Shown here one piece after another: positions 26,920 through 35,774 of a stretch of 64,000 bases of DNA (positions are counted from its first letter, which is position 1; every line of letters starts with the position of its first letter). The stretch covers positions 67,784 to 131,783 of the forward strand of contig NZ_VUOA01000014.1 in assembly GCF_008386575.1 (NCBI RefSeq), written 5' to 3'. The position numbers and the translations under genes are program-made. A model generated the notes under the pieces. The model ran no database searches, was not told where the DNA came from, and saw only the letters and a program-made list of their open reading frames with translations. The DNA comes from Salinarimonas soli (lineage in GTDB: Bacteria; Pseudomonadota; Alphaproteobacteria; Rhizobiales; Beijerinckiaceae).

Positions 26920-28824
26920 CTACTGGATCTTCGGCGGGCCGAGGTCGAGGGCCGGAAGCCCCGGGAGGCCGCCGCCTCCGCCGCCCGGCGCATCGAGCCC
27001 CGGGATGCTCAGGTTGTCGAGCTGGCGCTGCACCGCGGCCGGGTCGACCTGAGTCGCCGACGACTTGTAGTGCATCACCATGCCCGGGAAGATGATCACG
27101 AGCGCCACCATGATGCACTGGATCACCACGAAGGGGATGGCACCGTAGTAGATCTGGCCCGTGGTCACAGGATCCATGCGCCGCCCCGTCACCCGGTCGA
27201 TATAGGGCTCCTTCGGCGCCACGGAGCGCAGGTAGAACAGGGCGAAGCCGAAGGGCGGGTGCATGAAGCTCGTCTGCATGTTCACGCCCAGGATGACGCC
27301 GAACCAGATGAGGTCGATGCCGAGCTTCTCCGCCGCCGGCCCGAGCAGCGGGATGATGATGAAGGCGAGCTCGAAGAAGTCGAGGAAGAACGCCAGCAGG
27401 AACACCATCACGTTCACGACGATCAGGAAGCCCGTCGAGCCGCCCGGGAGCGAGGTGAGGAGGTGCTCCACCCAGACGTGCCCGTTCACGCCGTAGAAGG
27501 TGAGAGAGAACACGCGGGCGCCGATGAGGATGAAGAGCACGAAGGCGGAGAGCTTCGCCGTCGCCTCGGTGGCCTGGCGCACGAGGTTGAAGTTGAAGCG
27601 CTTCGGGTTGTTGTCGAGGACGCGCTTGATCGCGGCCAGGATGATGGCGCCGAGGGCCCCCATGGCGCCGCCCTCCGTCGGCGTCGCGACGCCGATGAAG
27701 ATCGTGCCGAGCACGAGGAAGATGAGCAGGAGCGGCGGCACCATGACGAAGGTGACCTGCTCGGCCATTTGCGACATGAGGCGAAGGCCCGAGAAGCGCT
27801 CCACGAGGCCGACCACCAGGGCATAGGCCGCCGCCGCGGCGAGCATCTCGACGAGCACGAGCCAGGTGACGCCGGCTCCCCGCCCGAGCAGGTAGATGTA
27901 GAGGCCGACGAGCGCCGCGAGGATCACGCCCGAGACGATCACGCGCCGGGCGCCGAGGAAGCGGTTCATCAGGGCGCAGAACAGCGCAACCACGACCGCG
28001 ACCGAGATGAGCAGGATCACGAAATCCGCGCCGGCGCGGATGCCGGTCTGCAGCATCACGTAATAGCCCACCAGCCCCGAGAAGAGGGCGAGCACGCCGA
28101 GCTGCCAGACGCCACGGGCGCCGTTGGGCTCGCGGAAGCCGATGTCCTCCTTCGGCAGGCCGGGGCCCGCGTCCTTGAAGATCATCGTGGTGAGGAAGAC
28201 GTAGCCCGAATAGAGCGCGGTGAGCACGAGGCCGGGAATGAAGGCGCCCTCGTACATGTCGCCCACCGAGCGGCCGAGCTGGTCGGCGAGCACGATGAGG
28301 ACGAGGGAGGGCGGGATGATCTGGGCGAGCGTGCCCGACGCCGCGATCACGCCAGAGGCGAGGCGCCGGTCGTAGCCGTAGCGCAGCATGATGGGCAGCG
28401 AGATGAGGCCCATGGAGATCACGGAGGCCGCGACCACGCCCGTGGTGGCGGCGAGCAGCGCGCCCACGAAGATCACCGCGTAGGCGAGACCGCCGCGCAG
28501 GGTGCCGAAGAGCTGCCCGATCGTGTCGAGGAGGTCCTCGGCCATGCCGGAGCGTTCGAGCACCAATCCCATGAAGGTGAAGAACGGGATCGCGAGCAGC
28601 GTCTCGTTCGCCATCGTGTTGTAGATGCGTTCGGGCAAGGCCTGGAGCAGGGGCCAGGAGAGCGTGATGGAGCCCCCCGAGAGCGGCGCGAGCTCGACGG
28701 CGATGACGAAGAACAGCAGGCCGTTCGCGGCGAGCGCGAACGCGACGGGGTATCCCAGGAGCAGGAACACCACGAGCGCCGCGAACATGATCGGCGCCAT
28801 GTTCTGGGCGAGGAAAGCAGCCAT
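26920..28824 (-). CDS. TRAP transporter large permease, long (mannitol/chloroaromatic) type
   Basis: DctM-family permease of 634 residues, some 200 longer than ordinary DctM. The first 200 residues are standard (NETLLAIPFFTFMGLVLERS, with ASGTLAQIIPPSLVLIVLAD). A central insertion (about 210-370) adds several extra helices, after which the C-terminal transport half resumes (GATPTEGGAMGALG-like segment, then HPPFGFALFYL). The tail is glycine-rich. This long form is often annotated as a mannitol or chloroaromatic-compound TRAP permease, but substrate is unproven. It follows the small subunit by 36 bases. No dctP gene is adjacent, unlike the 19066-21981 system. A strong terminator follows. Confidence 0.88.
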   Translation of the reverse strand: MAAFLAQNMAPIMFAALVVFLLLGYPVAFALAANGLLFFVIAVELAPLSGGSITLSWPLLQALPERIYNTMANETLLAIPFFTFMGLVLERSGMAEDLLDTIGQLFGTLRGGLAYAVIFVGALLAATTGVVAASVISMGLISLPIMLRYGYDRRLASGVIAASGTLAQIIPPSLVLIVLADQLGRSVGDMYEGAFIPGLVLTALYSGYVFLTTMIFKDAGPGLPKEDIGFREPNGARGVWQLGVLALFSGLVGYYVMLQTGIRAGADFVILLISVAVVVALFCALMNRFLGARRVIVSGVILAALVGLYIYLLGRGAGVTWLVLVEMLAAAAAYALVVGLVERFSGLRLMSQMAEQVTFVMVPPLLLIFLVLGTIFIGVATPTEGGAMGALGAIILAAIKRVLDNNPKRFNFNLVRQATEATAKLSAFVLFILIGARVFSLTFYGVNGHVWVEHLLTSLPGGSTGFLIVVNVMVFLLAFFLDFFELAFIIIPLLGPAAEKLGIDLIWFGVILGVNMQTSFMHPPFGFALFYLRSVAPKEPYIDRVTGRRMDPVTTGQIYYGAIPFVVIQCIMVALVIIFPGMVMHYKSSATQVDPAAVQRQLDNLSIPGLDAPGGGGGGLPGLPALDLGPPKIQ

Positions 28825-28860
28825 GGGAGAGGGGCTCCGGAGAGGGACCGCTACGAGGGA

Positions 28861-29508
28861 TCAGAGCTTGTCGGTGGCGGGCTTCTCGCCCGGGAGATCG
28901 GCTTGGGTCACGAGCAGGCGCTCGGCTTCCTGCGCTTCGAGAAGGCGCGCAGCCTCGGCCTCGGCAGCCGCGGCATGGCCGCCGCCCGCCGCCGCATGGT
29001 CCTCGAGATCGCCGCGCATGATGGCGACGCGCTTGATGAGCTCGGAGAGACCCTGGAAGGCGAGCAGGATGAAGCCCGCCAGGATGAGGATCTTCGAGGG
29101 CCAGATGATGAGGCCGCCCGCGTTGGTCGAGACCTCGCCCGAGCGCACCGAGTTCACCACGAAAGGCCACGAGGTGTAGAGCATCACGGCGAGGAACGGG
29201 GCGAGGAAAAGGAGATGCCCGATCACGTCCATCCTGTCCCGCGCGCGCTTCGAGAAGCGGCTGGAGATGATGTCGATGCGGATGTGCTCGTTCGCCTTGA
29301 GCGTCCAGGCGGCGCACAGCATGAACACGGCGCCGAAGAGGTACCATTGCAGCTCGAGCCAGGCGTTCGACGAGGTGCCGAACACCTTGCGGATGATGGC
29401 GTTCACCGCCGACACCACGACCGCAACCACGATGGCCCAGGCGGTGATGCGGCCGATCCACTCGTTCAGCGCGTCGATGGCGCGGCTCAGTCCAAGGAGA
29501 CCCGTCAA
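28861..29508 (-). CDS. TRAP transporter small permease (DctQ-like), second system
   Basis: DctQ-type subunit of about 215 residues with four predicted helices and the typical loop FGTSSNAWLELQWYLFGAVF. The cytoplasmic C-terminal tail (about 165-215) is Ala/Glu-rich and may form a helix, longer than in most DctQ proteins. The frame is open from a GTG at 29523, but GGAGGAG (29521-29515) then falls inside the first codons. The TTG at 29508 has that sequence at ideal 6-base spacing and is my preferred start. It pairs with the long permease downstream. The 116 bases upstream lead to an MFS gene, so no binding protein accompanies this pair. Confidence 0.85.
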   Translation of the reverse strand: MTGLLGLSRAIDALNEWIGRITAWAIVVAVVVSAVNAIIRKVFGTSSNAWLELQWYLFGAVFMLCAAWTLKANEHIRIDIISSRFSKRARDRMDVIGHLLFLAPFLAVMLYTSWPFVVNSVRSGEVSTNAGGLIIWPSKILILAGFILLAFQGLSELIKRVAIMRGDLEDHAAAGGGHAAAAEAEAARLLEAQEAERLLVTQADLPGEKPATDKL

Positions 29509-29514
29509 GATCCG

Positions 29515-29521
29515 CTCCTCC
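29515..29521 (-). promoter_or_regulatory. Ribosome-binding site GGAGGAG that decides the dctQ-like start
   Basis: GGAGGAG on the minus strand lies 6 bases ahead of TTG 29508 and overlaps the codons that would follow GTG 29523. This favours the TTG as the true start. Confidence 0.6.
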
Positions 29522-29639
29522 ACACTACGCCGGCGGGCGAACCCGACCCCGGCGCATGGGTGATATGCTCTAGTGCCATAAGAGTAGCGCGGGTGGTATC
29601 CGAAGCCCGGCTGCTAGACAAGAGCGGCAAAGCGTTATG

Positions 29640-30836
29640 CTAGGCTTTTCGACGAAGGGCTAATCTGAAGGACAGAAGCCCCAGGGCGACGCTGGCGAAC
29701 ATCGCAACCACCAGTATAGGCGGCCAGGCCGGAACCATCGCCCCCATGAGGGCTGCCATCCCGGCGCCGATCCCGAGCTGGGTCGAGCCCAGGATGCCGG
29801 CGGCGGTGCCCGCGAGCTCCGGGCGGGCCGACAAGGCCGAGGCCGTGGCGCCGGGAATGGTCATGCCGTTGCCCACCGAGTTGCCGATGAGCGGCAGGAA
29901 CAGGGTAGCCGGGGTCCAGGGCAGCAGGAAGGCGAGCACGAGGGCGACGCCGACGCAGACCAGCGAGACCAGGGTGCCGTAGGAGACGAGGCGCTCGCCC
30001 CCGAGCCGGCGCCCGAACCGCCCGGTGATGAAGTTGCCCACCATGTAGCCGCCCGCCACGCCGACGAAATAGACGCCGTAGACGTCCGCCGACCGGCCCA
30101 TCACGTCGACGACCACGTAGGGCGCTCCCGCGATGAAGGCGAAGAAGGCGGCGGAGTTCGCGGCGAGCGAGAGCGTGTAGCCCACGAAGGTCCGGTCGCG
30201 CACGAGCACCGGAAAGCCGCCCGCGATGTCGGCGAACGAGCCCCGGCCCCGGTGCGGCGCCGTCTCGGGCAGGAGCGGAACCGCGGCGAGGCCCACCGCG
30301 AGGGTGAGGACCGCGCAGGCGGCGAAGATCGAGCGCCAGCCGAAATGCGCGTCGAGGAAGCCGCCGACGAGCGGCGCCAGCATGGGCGCCACCACCATCC
30401 CCATGGTGATGTAGCCGATGAGGCTCGCCGATTCCGCCGCCGACGCCGTGTCCCGCACCATGGCGCGCGACAGCGCGAAGCACGTGCCGCCCCCCGCCGC
30501 CTGGACGACGCGGGCCACCAGCAGCGCCTCGATGCTCGTCGCGAAAGCGCCGAGAACCGAGCCCGCGAGAAACAGCACGATGGCGGCGAGCACGCAGGGG
30601 CGGCGCCCGACGCGGTCGGAGACCGGGCCCACCACGAGTTGCGTCACGGCGACGGAGACGAGGTAGAACGTGAGGGTGAGCTGGATCGTGGCGTAATCGG
30701 TGCGCAGCGCCCGGCTCAAGGCTGGGGTCGCCGGGGCGAGCACGTTCAGCGCGAAGGGCTGGAGCATGGAGATGGCGATGAGGATCGGGAGCGGCGGACG
30801 CCGCCTCGCGATCGCGGCAGGGGTCTCGACCGTCAC
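29640..30836 (-). CDS. MFS exporter, Bcr/CflA (drug resistance) type
   Basis: Twelve-helix major facilitator of 398 residues. The motif A version GPVSDRVGRRPCVLAA, the helix-4 segment GGGTCFALSRAMVRD, and the size fit the Bcr/CflA subfamily of drug:H+ antiporters. The start is GTG 30836, overlapping the stop of the EamA gene (GTGA), so it is translationally coupled. The substrate is unknown; two exporters from different superfamilies in one operon suggest efflux of a related set of metabolites or toxicants (inference). It ends 116 bases before the second TRAP small subunit. Confidence 0.87.
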   Translation of the reverse strand: MTVETPAAIARRRPPLPILIAISMLQPFALNVLAPATPALSRALRTDYATIQLTLTFYLVSVAVTQLVVGPVSDRVGRRPCVLAAIVLFLAGSVLGAFATSIEALLVARVVQAAGGGTCFALSRAMVRDTASAAESASLIGYITMGMVVAPMLAPLVGGFLDAHFGWRSIFAACAVLTLAVGLAAVPLLPETAPHRGRGSFADIAGGFPVLVRDRTFVGYTLSLAANSAAFFAFIAGAPYVVVDVMGRSADVYGVYFVGVAGGYMVGNFITGRFGRRLGGERLVSYGTLVSLVCVGVALVLAFLLPWTPATLFLPLIGNSVGNGMTIPGATASALSARPELAGTAAGILGSTQLGIGAGMAALMGAMVPAWPPILVVAMFASVALGLLSFRLALRRKA

Positions 30837-31720
30837 GTCGCGGCCTCCGCGAGGCGCCGGCGCGCCTGCTCGCGATGGATGGTGTAGAGGCCGCTTCCCG
30901 CGATGAGCCCGATGCCGGCGCCGGCCAGGAGATCCGGCAACTCGCCGAACAAGAGATAGCCGAGCCCGATCGCCATCGCCACGATGGTGTAGCGGAACGG
31001 CGAGACCACCGCGACGTCGGCGCGCCGGAAGGCCACGATGATGCAGAGGTTTCCCGCCGTCACGAAGGCCGCCGCCGCGGCGAGCAGGGCGATCTGGCCC
31101 GTCCCCAGCGGCTGCCAGACCTCCGGGATGCCGATCACGGCGCCCGAGAGCCCCACCGTCGTGGTGGTGGACAGCGTCACCACGCTGGAGGGCACGTGCC
31201 CGCCGATGCGCCGGGTGATGAGGTCGCGTACCGCGACGCCCGCCGCCGAGAGGAGCGCCACGAGGGCGTAGACGTCGAAGCGGGCGGGGTCGGGCTTCAC
31301 CACGAGGAGCACGCCGCAGAACCCAACCCCGATGGCGCTCCAGCGCCGCCAGCCCACCCGCTCCAGCCCGAAGGCCACGGCGATGAGGGTCATGATGATG
31401 GGCGTCGCCTGGAGGATCGCCGTGATGTTGGCGAGCGGCAGGAAGGCGAGGCTCGTGATGTAGAGGAACGCCACCAACGCCTCGAGCCCCGCGCGGGCGA
31501 GCACCACGGGCTGGCGCAGCCCCCGCAGGCCCGCCGCCTCGCGCATGGAGAGGACGAGCCCCATGGCGAGCACCGTGGCGAAGAGGCCGCGCACGGTCAT
31601 GATCTGGCCGGTCGGCAGGGTGGCGGTCGCGAGCTTGAGCAGGGCATCGTTCGTGACGAACAGCGCCATGGCGGCGCACATCGCCAGAATGCCCAGGCGG
31701 TTCTCGCCGGGGGCGGTCAC
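30833..31720 (-). CDS. EamA/DMT-superfamily transporter
   Basis: Drug/metabolite transporter of 295 residues with ten predicted helices arranged as two EamA repeats (about 10-140 and 155-285). Each repeat begins with the usual small-residue helix, and ALFVTNDALLKLATATLPT opens the first. Members export amino acids, nucleotide precursors or drugs, and this one cannot be assigned. The start is GTG 31720, with GGAG 6-7 bases upstream. The stop overlaps the GTG start of the Bcr/CflA-type gene. It diverges from the chemoreceptor gene across 159 bases. Confidence 0.86.
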   Translation of the reverse strand: MTAPGENRLGILAMCAAMALFVTNDALLKLATATLPTGQIMTVRGLFATVLAMGLVLSMREAAGLRGLRQPVVLARAGLEALVAFLYITSLAFLPLANITAILQATPIIMTLIAVAFGLERVGWRRWSAIGVGFCGVLLVVKPDPARFDVYALVALLSAAGVAVRDLITRRIGGHVPSSVVTLSTTTTVGLSGAVIGIPEVWQPLGTGQIALLAAAAAFVTAGNLCIIVAFRRADVAVVSPFRYTIVAMAIGLGYLLFGELPDLLAGAGIGLIAGSGLYTIHREQARRRLAEAAT

Positions 31721-31879
31721 GGGCGGCTCCGGGTGATCGGGCGCCCTCGTTACGCCGGATGAGGCGCGCCGTCGAGACCGGCGGGGCTCGGCGGGCGGGG
31801 GTCTGGAAAATCACCTATCATTAGGCTGACGTTAAGGCATCGGCCCCAAAGATGCCCTGACCAATAAACAGGCATTCCC

Positions 31880-33622
31880 ATGCGTCAGATCTCCCTGTCT
31901 GCCCTGCGGCGGAAAAGCCCCCCGGTCGAAGCAGCCGAGGGCCTGGTCCAGGCGATCCCGGTCGAGACGCAAGCCGCCCCCGCCCGCCTCGACGGCGAGA
32001 CCATCGATACCCTGGAGGCCGACGTCCTCAAGGCGATCGGCGCCGTCTCCGAGGCGATCGACGTGTCCAGCGACCGGGTGGGCGACGCCAAGGCCGATCT
32101 CGGCCACATCCAGGCCTGCCTTACGGCGCTCGCCGAGGCGGGCCGGGGCGCCTCGGAGCAGACCACCGCGCTCGCCGCCTCCACGGAGGAGCTCGCCGTC
32201 ACCTCCGGCGAGATCACGGGGGCCATGACGCTCGCCACCGACCGCATCGGCGACGCCGTGGTCTGCGCCCGCGACGCCAATACCCTCATCGCCGAGCTCG
32301 CCCGCGCCACGGACGAGATCGTCGGCATCGTCGACACGATCGCCGCGGTGGCGCGCCAGACCAATCTTCTCGCCCTCAACGCCACGATCGAGGCGGCCCG
32401 GGCCGGCGCGGCGGGGCGGGGCTTTGCCGTCGTCGCCTCGGAGGTGAAGTCGCTCTCCGTCGAGACGGGGAACGCCGCCAACGACATCCGCACCCGGATC
32501 GCCCGCCTGCGCGAGAGCGCCGGCTCGTCGATCCAGGCGGTGGAGACCGTGGTGTCCCGCATCCAGGAGGTCGCGCCCGTGTTCGAGCGCGTCCAGGCGG
32601 CCGTCGACGGCCAGAGCGCCGCGATTCGCGACCTCGCCTCGCGGGCGAGCGACTCGTCGGATTTCGTGGCGCAGGTGAGCGCCCAGGCGCTCGAGGCGGA
32701 CGCGGCGGCGAGCGACGCGGCGGCCCGTGCCGGGGAGGCGACCCAGGCGGCGGCGCAGGCCACGGGCCTCGCCAAGGCGCTCGGCCAGCGCTTCGTCGCG
32801 GTGATCCGCGCCAACGAGGTGGGCGACCGGCGGGCGCACGACCGCTTCCCGAGCGAGCTTCGCGTCGCCGTCCGCGGCACCACGACCCGCACCATCGACA
32901 TCGGCCTGGGCGGCGTGCTCGTCGCGGCGCCCGAGGGCCTGCACGCCGCCGCGGGCGAGGTCCTCGATCTCGACGTGGAGCGGCTCGGCCCCGTGCGGGC
33001 CCGGGTCGTCGCCCGCAGCTCCATGGGGCTCCATTGCAGCTTCCAGGGTCTCGACGCGGAGACTGGCGAGCGCGTGGCCCGCACCGTCGGCGGCGTCGAG
33101 GCCGAGTACCGGCCGCTCATCGACGTGGCCCGGGGCGCCGCCGAGCGCACCTCGCAAGCCTTCGAGGCGGCGCTCCGCGACGGGCGCCTCACCCGCGAGG
33201 CCCTGTTCGACACCGACTATCGGGCTCTTCCGGGCACGGACCCGCAGCAATTCGAGACGGGGGCCATCCGCGTCCTGGAGGACATCCTGCCGGGGATCCT
33301 GGAGCCGCTGCTCGTCTCCGACAACCGGATGATCTTCTGCATCGCGGTGGACCGGAACGGCTACGTGCCCGTCCACAACCGCCGCGTCTCGCAGGCGCAG
33401 CGCCCGGGCGATCCGGTGTGGAACGCCGCGAACTGCCGCAACAAGCGCGTCTTCGACGACCGCGCCGGCATCGCGGCGGCCCGCTCCACCCGGCCCTTCC
33501 TGGTCCAGGCCTATGCCCGCGACATGGGCGGCGGCAACATGGTCATGCTGCGCGAGGTCGACGCGCCGATCCGCGTCGCAGGACGCCATTGGGGCGGCTT
33601 CCGCACCGCCTACCGGCTCTAG
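31880..33622 (+). CDS. Soluble methyl-accepting chemotaxis protein with central PilZ-like domain and C-terminal sensory module
   Basis: Chemoreceptor of 580 residues without any membrane helix, so cytoplasmic. Residues 40-305 are the signalling helices, with the conserved hairpin tip around ARQTNLLALNATIEAARAG (158-176) and GFAVVASEVKSL. Residues 314-400 look like a PilZ domain: RxxxR at 318-322 is intact, but the second motif is DIGLGG (340-345) rather than D/NxSxxG, so c-di-GMP binding is uncertain. Residues 430-580 form a second module (DRNGYVPVHNRRVSQ, with RVFDDRAGIAAARS and APIRVAGRHWGGFR) that resembles sensory modules of other soluble receptors. The signalling domain comes first, reversing the usual order. 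No che genes are nearby, so it must join a remote array. Confidence 0.85.
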   Translation: MRQISLSALRRKSPPVEAAEGLVQAIPVETQAAPARLDGETIDTLEADVLKAIGAVSEAIDVSSDRVGDAKADLGHIQACLTALAEAGRGASEQTTALAASTEELAVTSGEITGAMTLATDRIGDAVVCARDANTLIAELARATDEIVGIVDTIAAVARQTNLLALNATIEAARAGAAGRGFAVVASEVKSLSVETGNAANDIRTRIARLRESAGSSIQAVETVVSRIQEVAPVFERVQAAVDGQSAAIRDLASRASDSSDFVAQVSAQALEADAAASDAAARAGEATQAAAQATGLAKALGQRFVAVIRANEVGDRRAHDRFPSELRVAVRGTTTRTIDIGLGGVLVAAPEGLHAAAGEVLDLDVERLGPVRARVVARSSMGLHCSFQGLDAETGERVARTVGGVEAEYRPLIDVARGAAERTSQAFEAALRDGRLTREALFDTDYRALPGTDPQQFETGAIRVLEDILPGILEPLLVSDNRMIFCIAVDRNGYVPVHNRRVSQAQRPGDPVWNAANCRNKRVFDDRAGIAAARSTRPFLVQAYARDMGGGNMVMLREVDAPIRVAGRHWGGFRTAYRL

Positions 33623-33754
33623 ACGCCCCCGCGATCCTGCTCCGCCGGGCGCGATCTTGCGGTCGCGGCGGCGCCTGCGCTTGACGCGGAGCCCTCCTTC
33701 CGGTCGAGCTTGCGCGACGAGGCGGCGAGACCCGCCTCGTCGGAGGGTTCCCCC

Positions 33755-35575
33755 ATGTGCGGCGTCCTGGCTTGGGTGTCCCGGCGCGGGCCGATCGACC
33801 CGGACCGGCTCGCGGCGGGGCTCGCCGTCATCGGCCACCGCGGACCGGACGGATCGGGCACGCTGATCCTCCCGGCGCAAGACGGCCTGCCCGCCATCGG
33901 CCTCGCCCATGCGCGTCTTGCCATCCTCGACCCGACAGCCCGGGCGGGCCAGCCCTTCCGGCGGGACGGCGACGCGCTCTGCTACAACGGCGAGCTCTAC
34001 AATTTCCGCGAGCTCGCCGCCGGCCTCCCCCTGTCCACTTCCGGCGATACCGAGGTCCTGCTGGCCCTGCTGCGCGAGCGCGGGGTCGAGGCGCTGGCGG
34101 ACGCGCGCGGCATGTGGGCGTTCGTCTGGCTCGACAGCCGGCGCCGCCGCCTCGTCGCGGCCCGGGACCGCTACGGCAAGAAGCCGCTCTTCTACGCCGC
34201 CGACCGGGACGGGATCGTGCTCGCCTCCGAGCCTGCCGCGATCCGGGCCGTGCGGGGCGGAGCCTTGCGGCTCACCGACGACGCGCTCGGCACCTACCTC
34301 GCCGAGGGCTGGCTCCTGCCCGACCCCAACGGCTCGACGCATCTAGAGGGCCTGCGCGAGGTCCGCCCAGGCCACGCGCTCATGGTCGACCTCGAGACGG
34401 GGGCGATCACCGAGGCGCCGGTCGAGGGCCTGTGGCCCCCCTCCCCTCCCGCGGGCGATCTCTCCGAGCACCTCGCCGCGGCGGTGTCCGATCGCCTGGT
34501 CTCCGACCGGCCGATCGGCCTCCTCCTCTCCGGTGGCGTGGATTCGAGCCTCATCCTTTCCGTGCTGGCCGCGCGCGGCTGGCTCGACCGGGTGACGTGC
34601 TTCACGGGCGACGCCGGCAAGAGCGACGACGCCACTTACGCCCGCGCCTGCATCGCGGCGACGGGGGCACGGGCGGTGGAGATCCCACTCGACTACGGAG
34701 CCCAGGGAACCGACAGCTTCCTCGCCGTGTGCCGGGCCCAGGCGAAGCCCTCCCCGCTCATCGGCAACGTGCTCGCGCTGCCCAGTCTCTACCGCGCCAT
34801 CGCGGATCGCGGGGTGCGGGTGGTCCTCGACGGGACAGGCGCCGACGAGGTGTTCGGGGGCTATTGGACGCGCTACGCGGGGTTCGCCATGCGCGACGCC
34901 GCGCGAGCGGACGACGCGGCCTGGCTTGCGGGCGTGCGGGCCGGCGGCATGCTCCCGGCGCCGCTCGCCGCGATGTCGGACGGGGCGCTCGCCCGCGACG
35001 CGCTCCCGCTCCCCGGCATCCACGCGATGCCCGAGCCCGAGCGGGCCGCGCTGAGCCGGGAGGGCGCCGCTCTCCTCGCGGCCGCGCGGGCGGGGGATCC
35101 GCTGGTCGGCTTCAGGGGCGGCCTGGAGGATGCCCTCGTCCTCGATTCCCGCGCAGGCCGCCTACAGGAATGGCTGTGGCAGAACGACCGCAACGCCATG
35201 GCCGCGGGCGTGGAGAACCGCAGCCCCTTCCTCGACCACCGCCTCCTCGCCTACGCGGCGACGCCCTACCACGCCAAGATGGCCGGCCGCGAGAACAAGC
35301 GGGAACTCAGGGCCCTGTTCGACCGCTTCACACCCCTGCCCACCGCCCGCCGCTTCGAGAAGCAGGGCTTCCGCTGGGTCTACGGGCGCTTCCTGCGCGC
35401 CAACCGGCCATGGATCGCCGACCTCGTCTCCGGCTCCCGCCTCGCGCGCCGCGTCTGCGACATGGACGCGGTGACGCGCGCGATCCTCGACGATCCCGAC
35501 GCCGACGCCCGCGCCCTCGTCCAGCGCCTCCTGGTGCTCGCGGGCCTGGAGGCGTCGGGCGCGATCGATGCGTGA
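33755..35575 (+). CDS. asnB: Asparagine synthase (glutamine-hydrolysing) family protein
   Basis: Class II amidotransferase of 606 residues. ATG 33755 with GGAGGG upstream gives MCGVLAWV, exposing the catalytic Cys2 after Met removal. The glutaminase domain has GHRGPDGSG and YNGELYNFREL. The synthetase domain has the PP-loop SGGVDSS (259-265) and GTGADEVFGGY. It amidates a carboxylate using glutamine and ATP. Many AsnB paralogues beside polysaccharide genes amidate sugars (for example WbpS-type roles), and here a UDP-sugar dehydrogenase and four glycosyltransferases lie downstream. A role in making a uronamide or in peptide/glycan tailoring is therefore possible; housekeeping asparagine synthesis is the alternative. 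Confidence 0.88.
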   Translation: MCGVLAWVSRRGPIDPDRLAAGLAVIGHRGPDGSGTLILPAQDGLPAIGLAHARLAILDPTARAGQPFRRDGDALCYNGELYNFRELAAGLPLSTSGDTEVLLALLRERGVEALADARGMWAFVWLDSRRRRLVAARDRYGKKPLFYAADRDGIVLASEPAAIRAVRGGALRLTDDALGTYLAEGWLLPDPNGSTHLEGLREVRPGHALMVDLETGAITEAPVEGLWPPSPPAGDLSEHLAAAVSDRLVSDRPIGLLLSGGVDSSLILSVLAARGWLDRVTCFTGDAGKSDDATYARACIAATGARAVEIPLDYGAQGTDSFLAVCRAQAKPSPLIGNVLALPSLYRAIADRGVRVVLDGTGADEVFGGYWTRYAGFAMRDAARADDAAWLAGVRAGGMLPAPLAAMSDGALARDALPLPGIHAMPEPERAALSREGAALLAAARAGDPLVGFRGGLEDALVLDSRAGRLQEWLWQNDRNAMAAGVENRSPFLDHRLLAYAATPYHAKMAGRENKRELRALFDRFTPLPTARRFEKQGFRWVYGRFLRANRPWIADLVSGSRLARRVCDMDAVTRAILDDPDADARALVQRLLVLAGLEASGAIDA

Positions 35576-35616
35576 GGGGATCGATGAGGGGCCTGGCATC
35601 ATCCTGCTCCCACTTT

Positions 35617-35742
35617 CACCCTCGTCCTGAGGTGCCCCGCAACGCGGGGCCTCGAAAGGGGCTCCAGAAGTCTCCGGAGGGCTGCGGAAGGGTGGTGCGT
35701 GCTTCGAGACGCGCCCTTCGAGCGCTCCTCAGCATGAGGGGC
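35617..35742. repeat. Dispersed long palindromic repeat, copy C
   Basis: About 126 bases starting CACCCTCGTCCTGAGGTGCC and ending CTCCTCAGCATGAGG, the same start and end as copy A. The middle differs: CGCAACGCGGGGCCTCGAAA on the left and GTGCTTCGAGACGCGCCC on the right. It occupies the convergent gap between the asnB-type gene and the degenerate ABC protein gene. Confidence 0.8.
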
Positions 35743-35774
35743 AGCGAATCGCCCCCAGCCAGCCTCCAAAGAAC

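Noticed and set aside
31880-33622. Treating the C-terminal module of the chemoreceptor as a definite Cache domain
   Set aside because: The segment looks sensory and is conserved in style, but with no membrane segments or diagnostic motif I cannot name the family with confidence.
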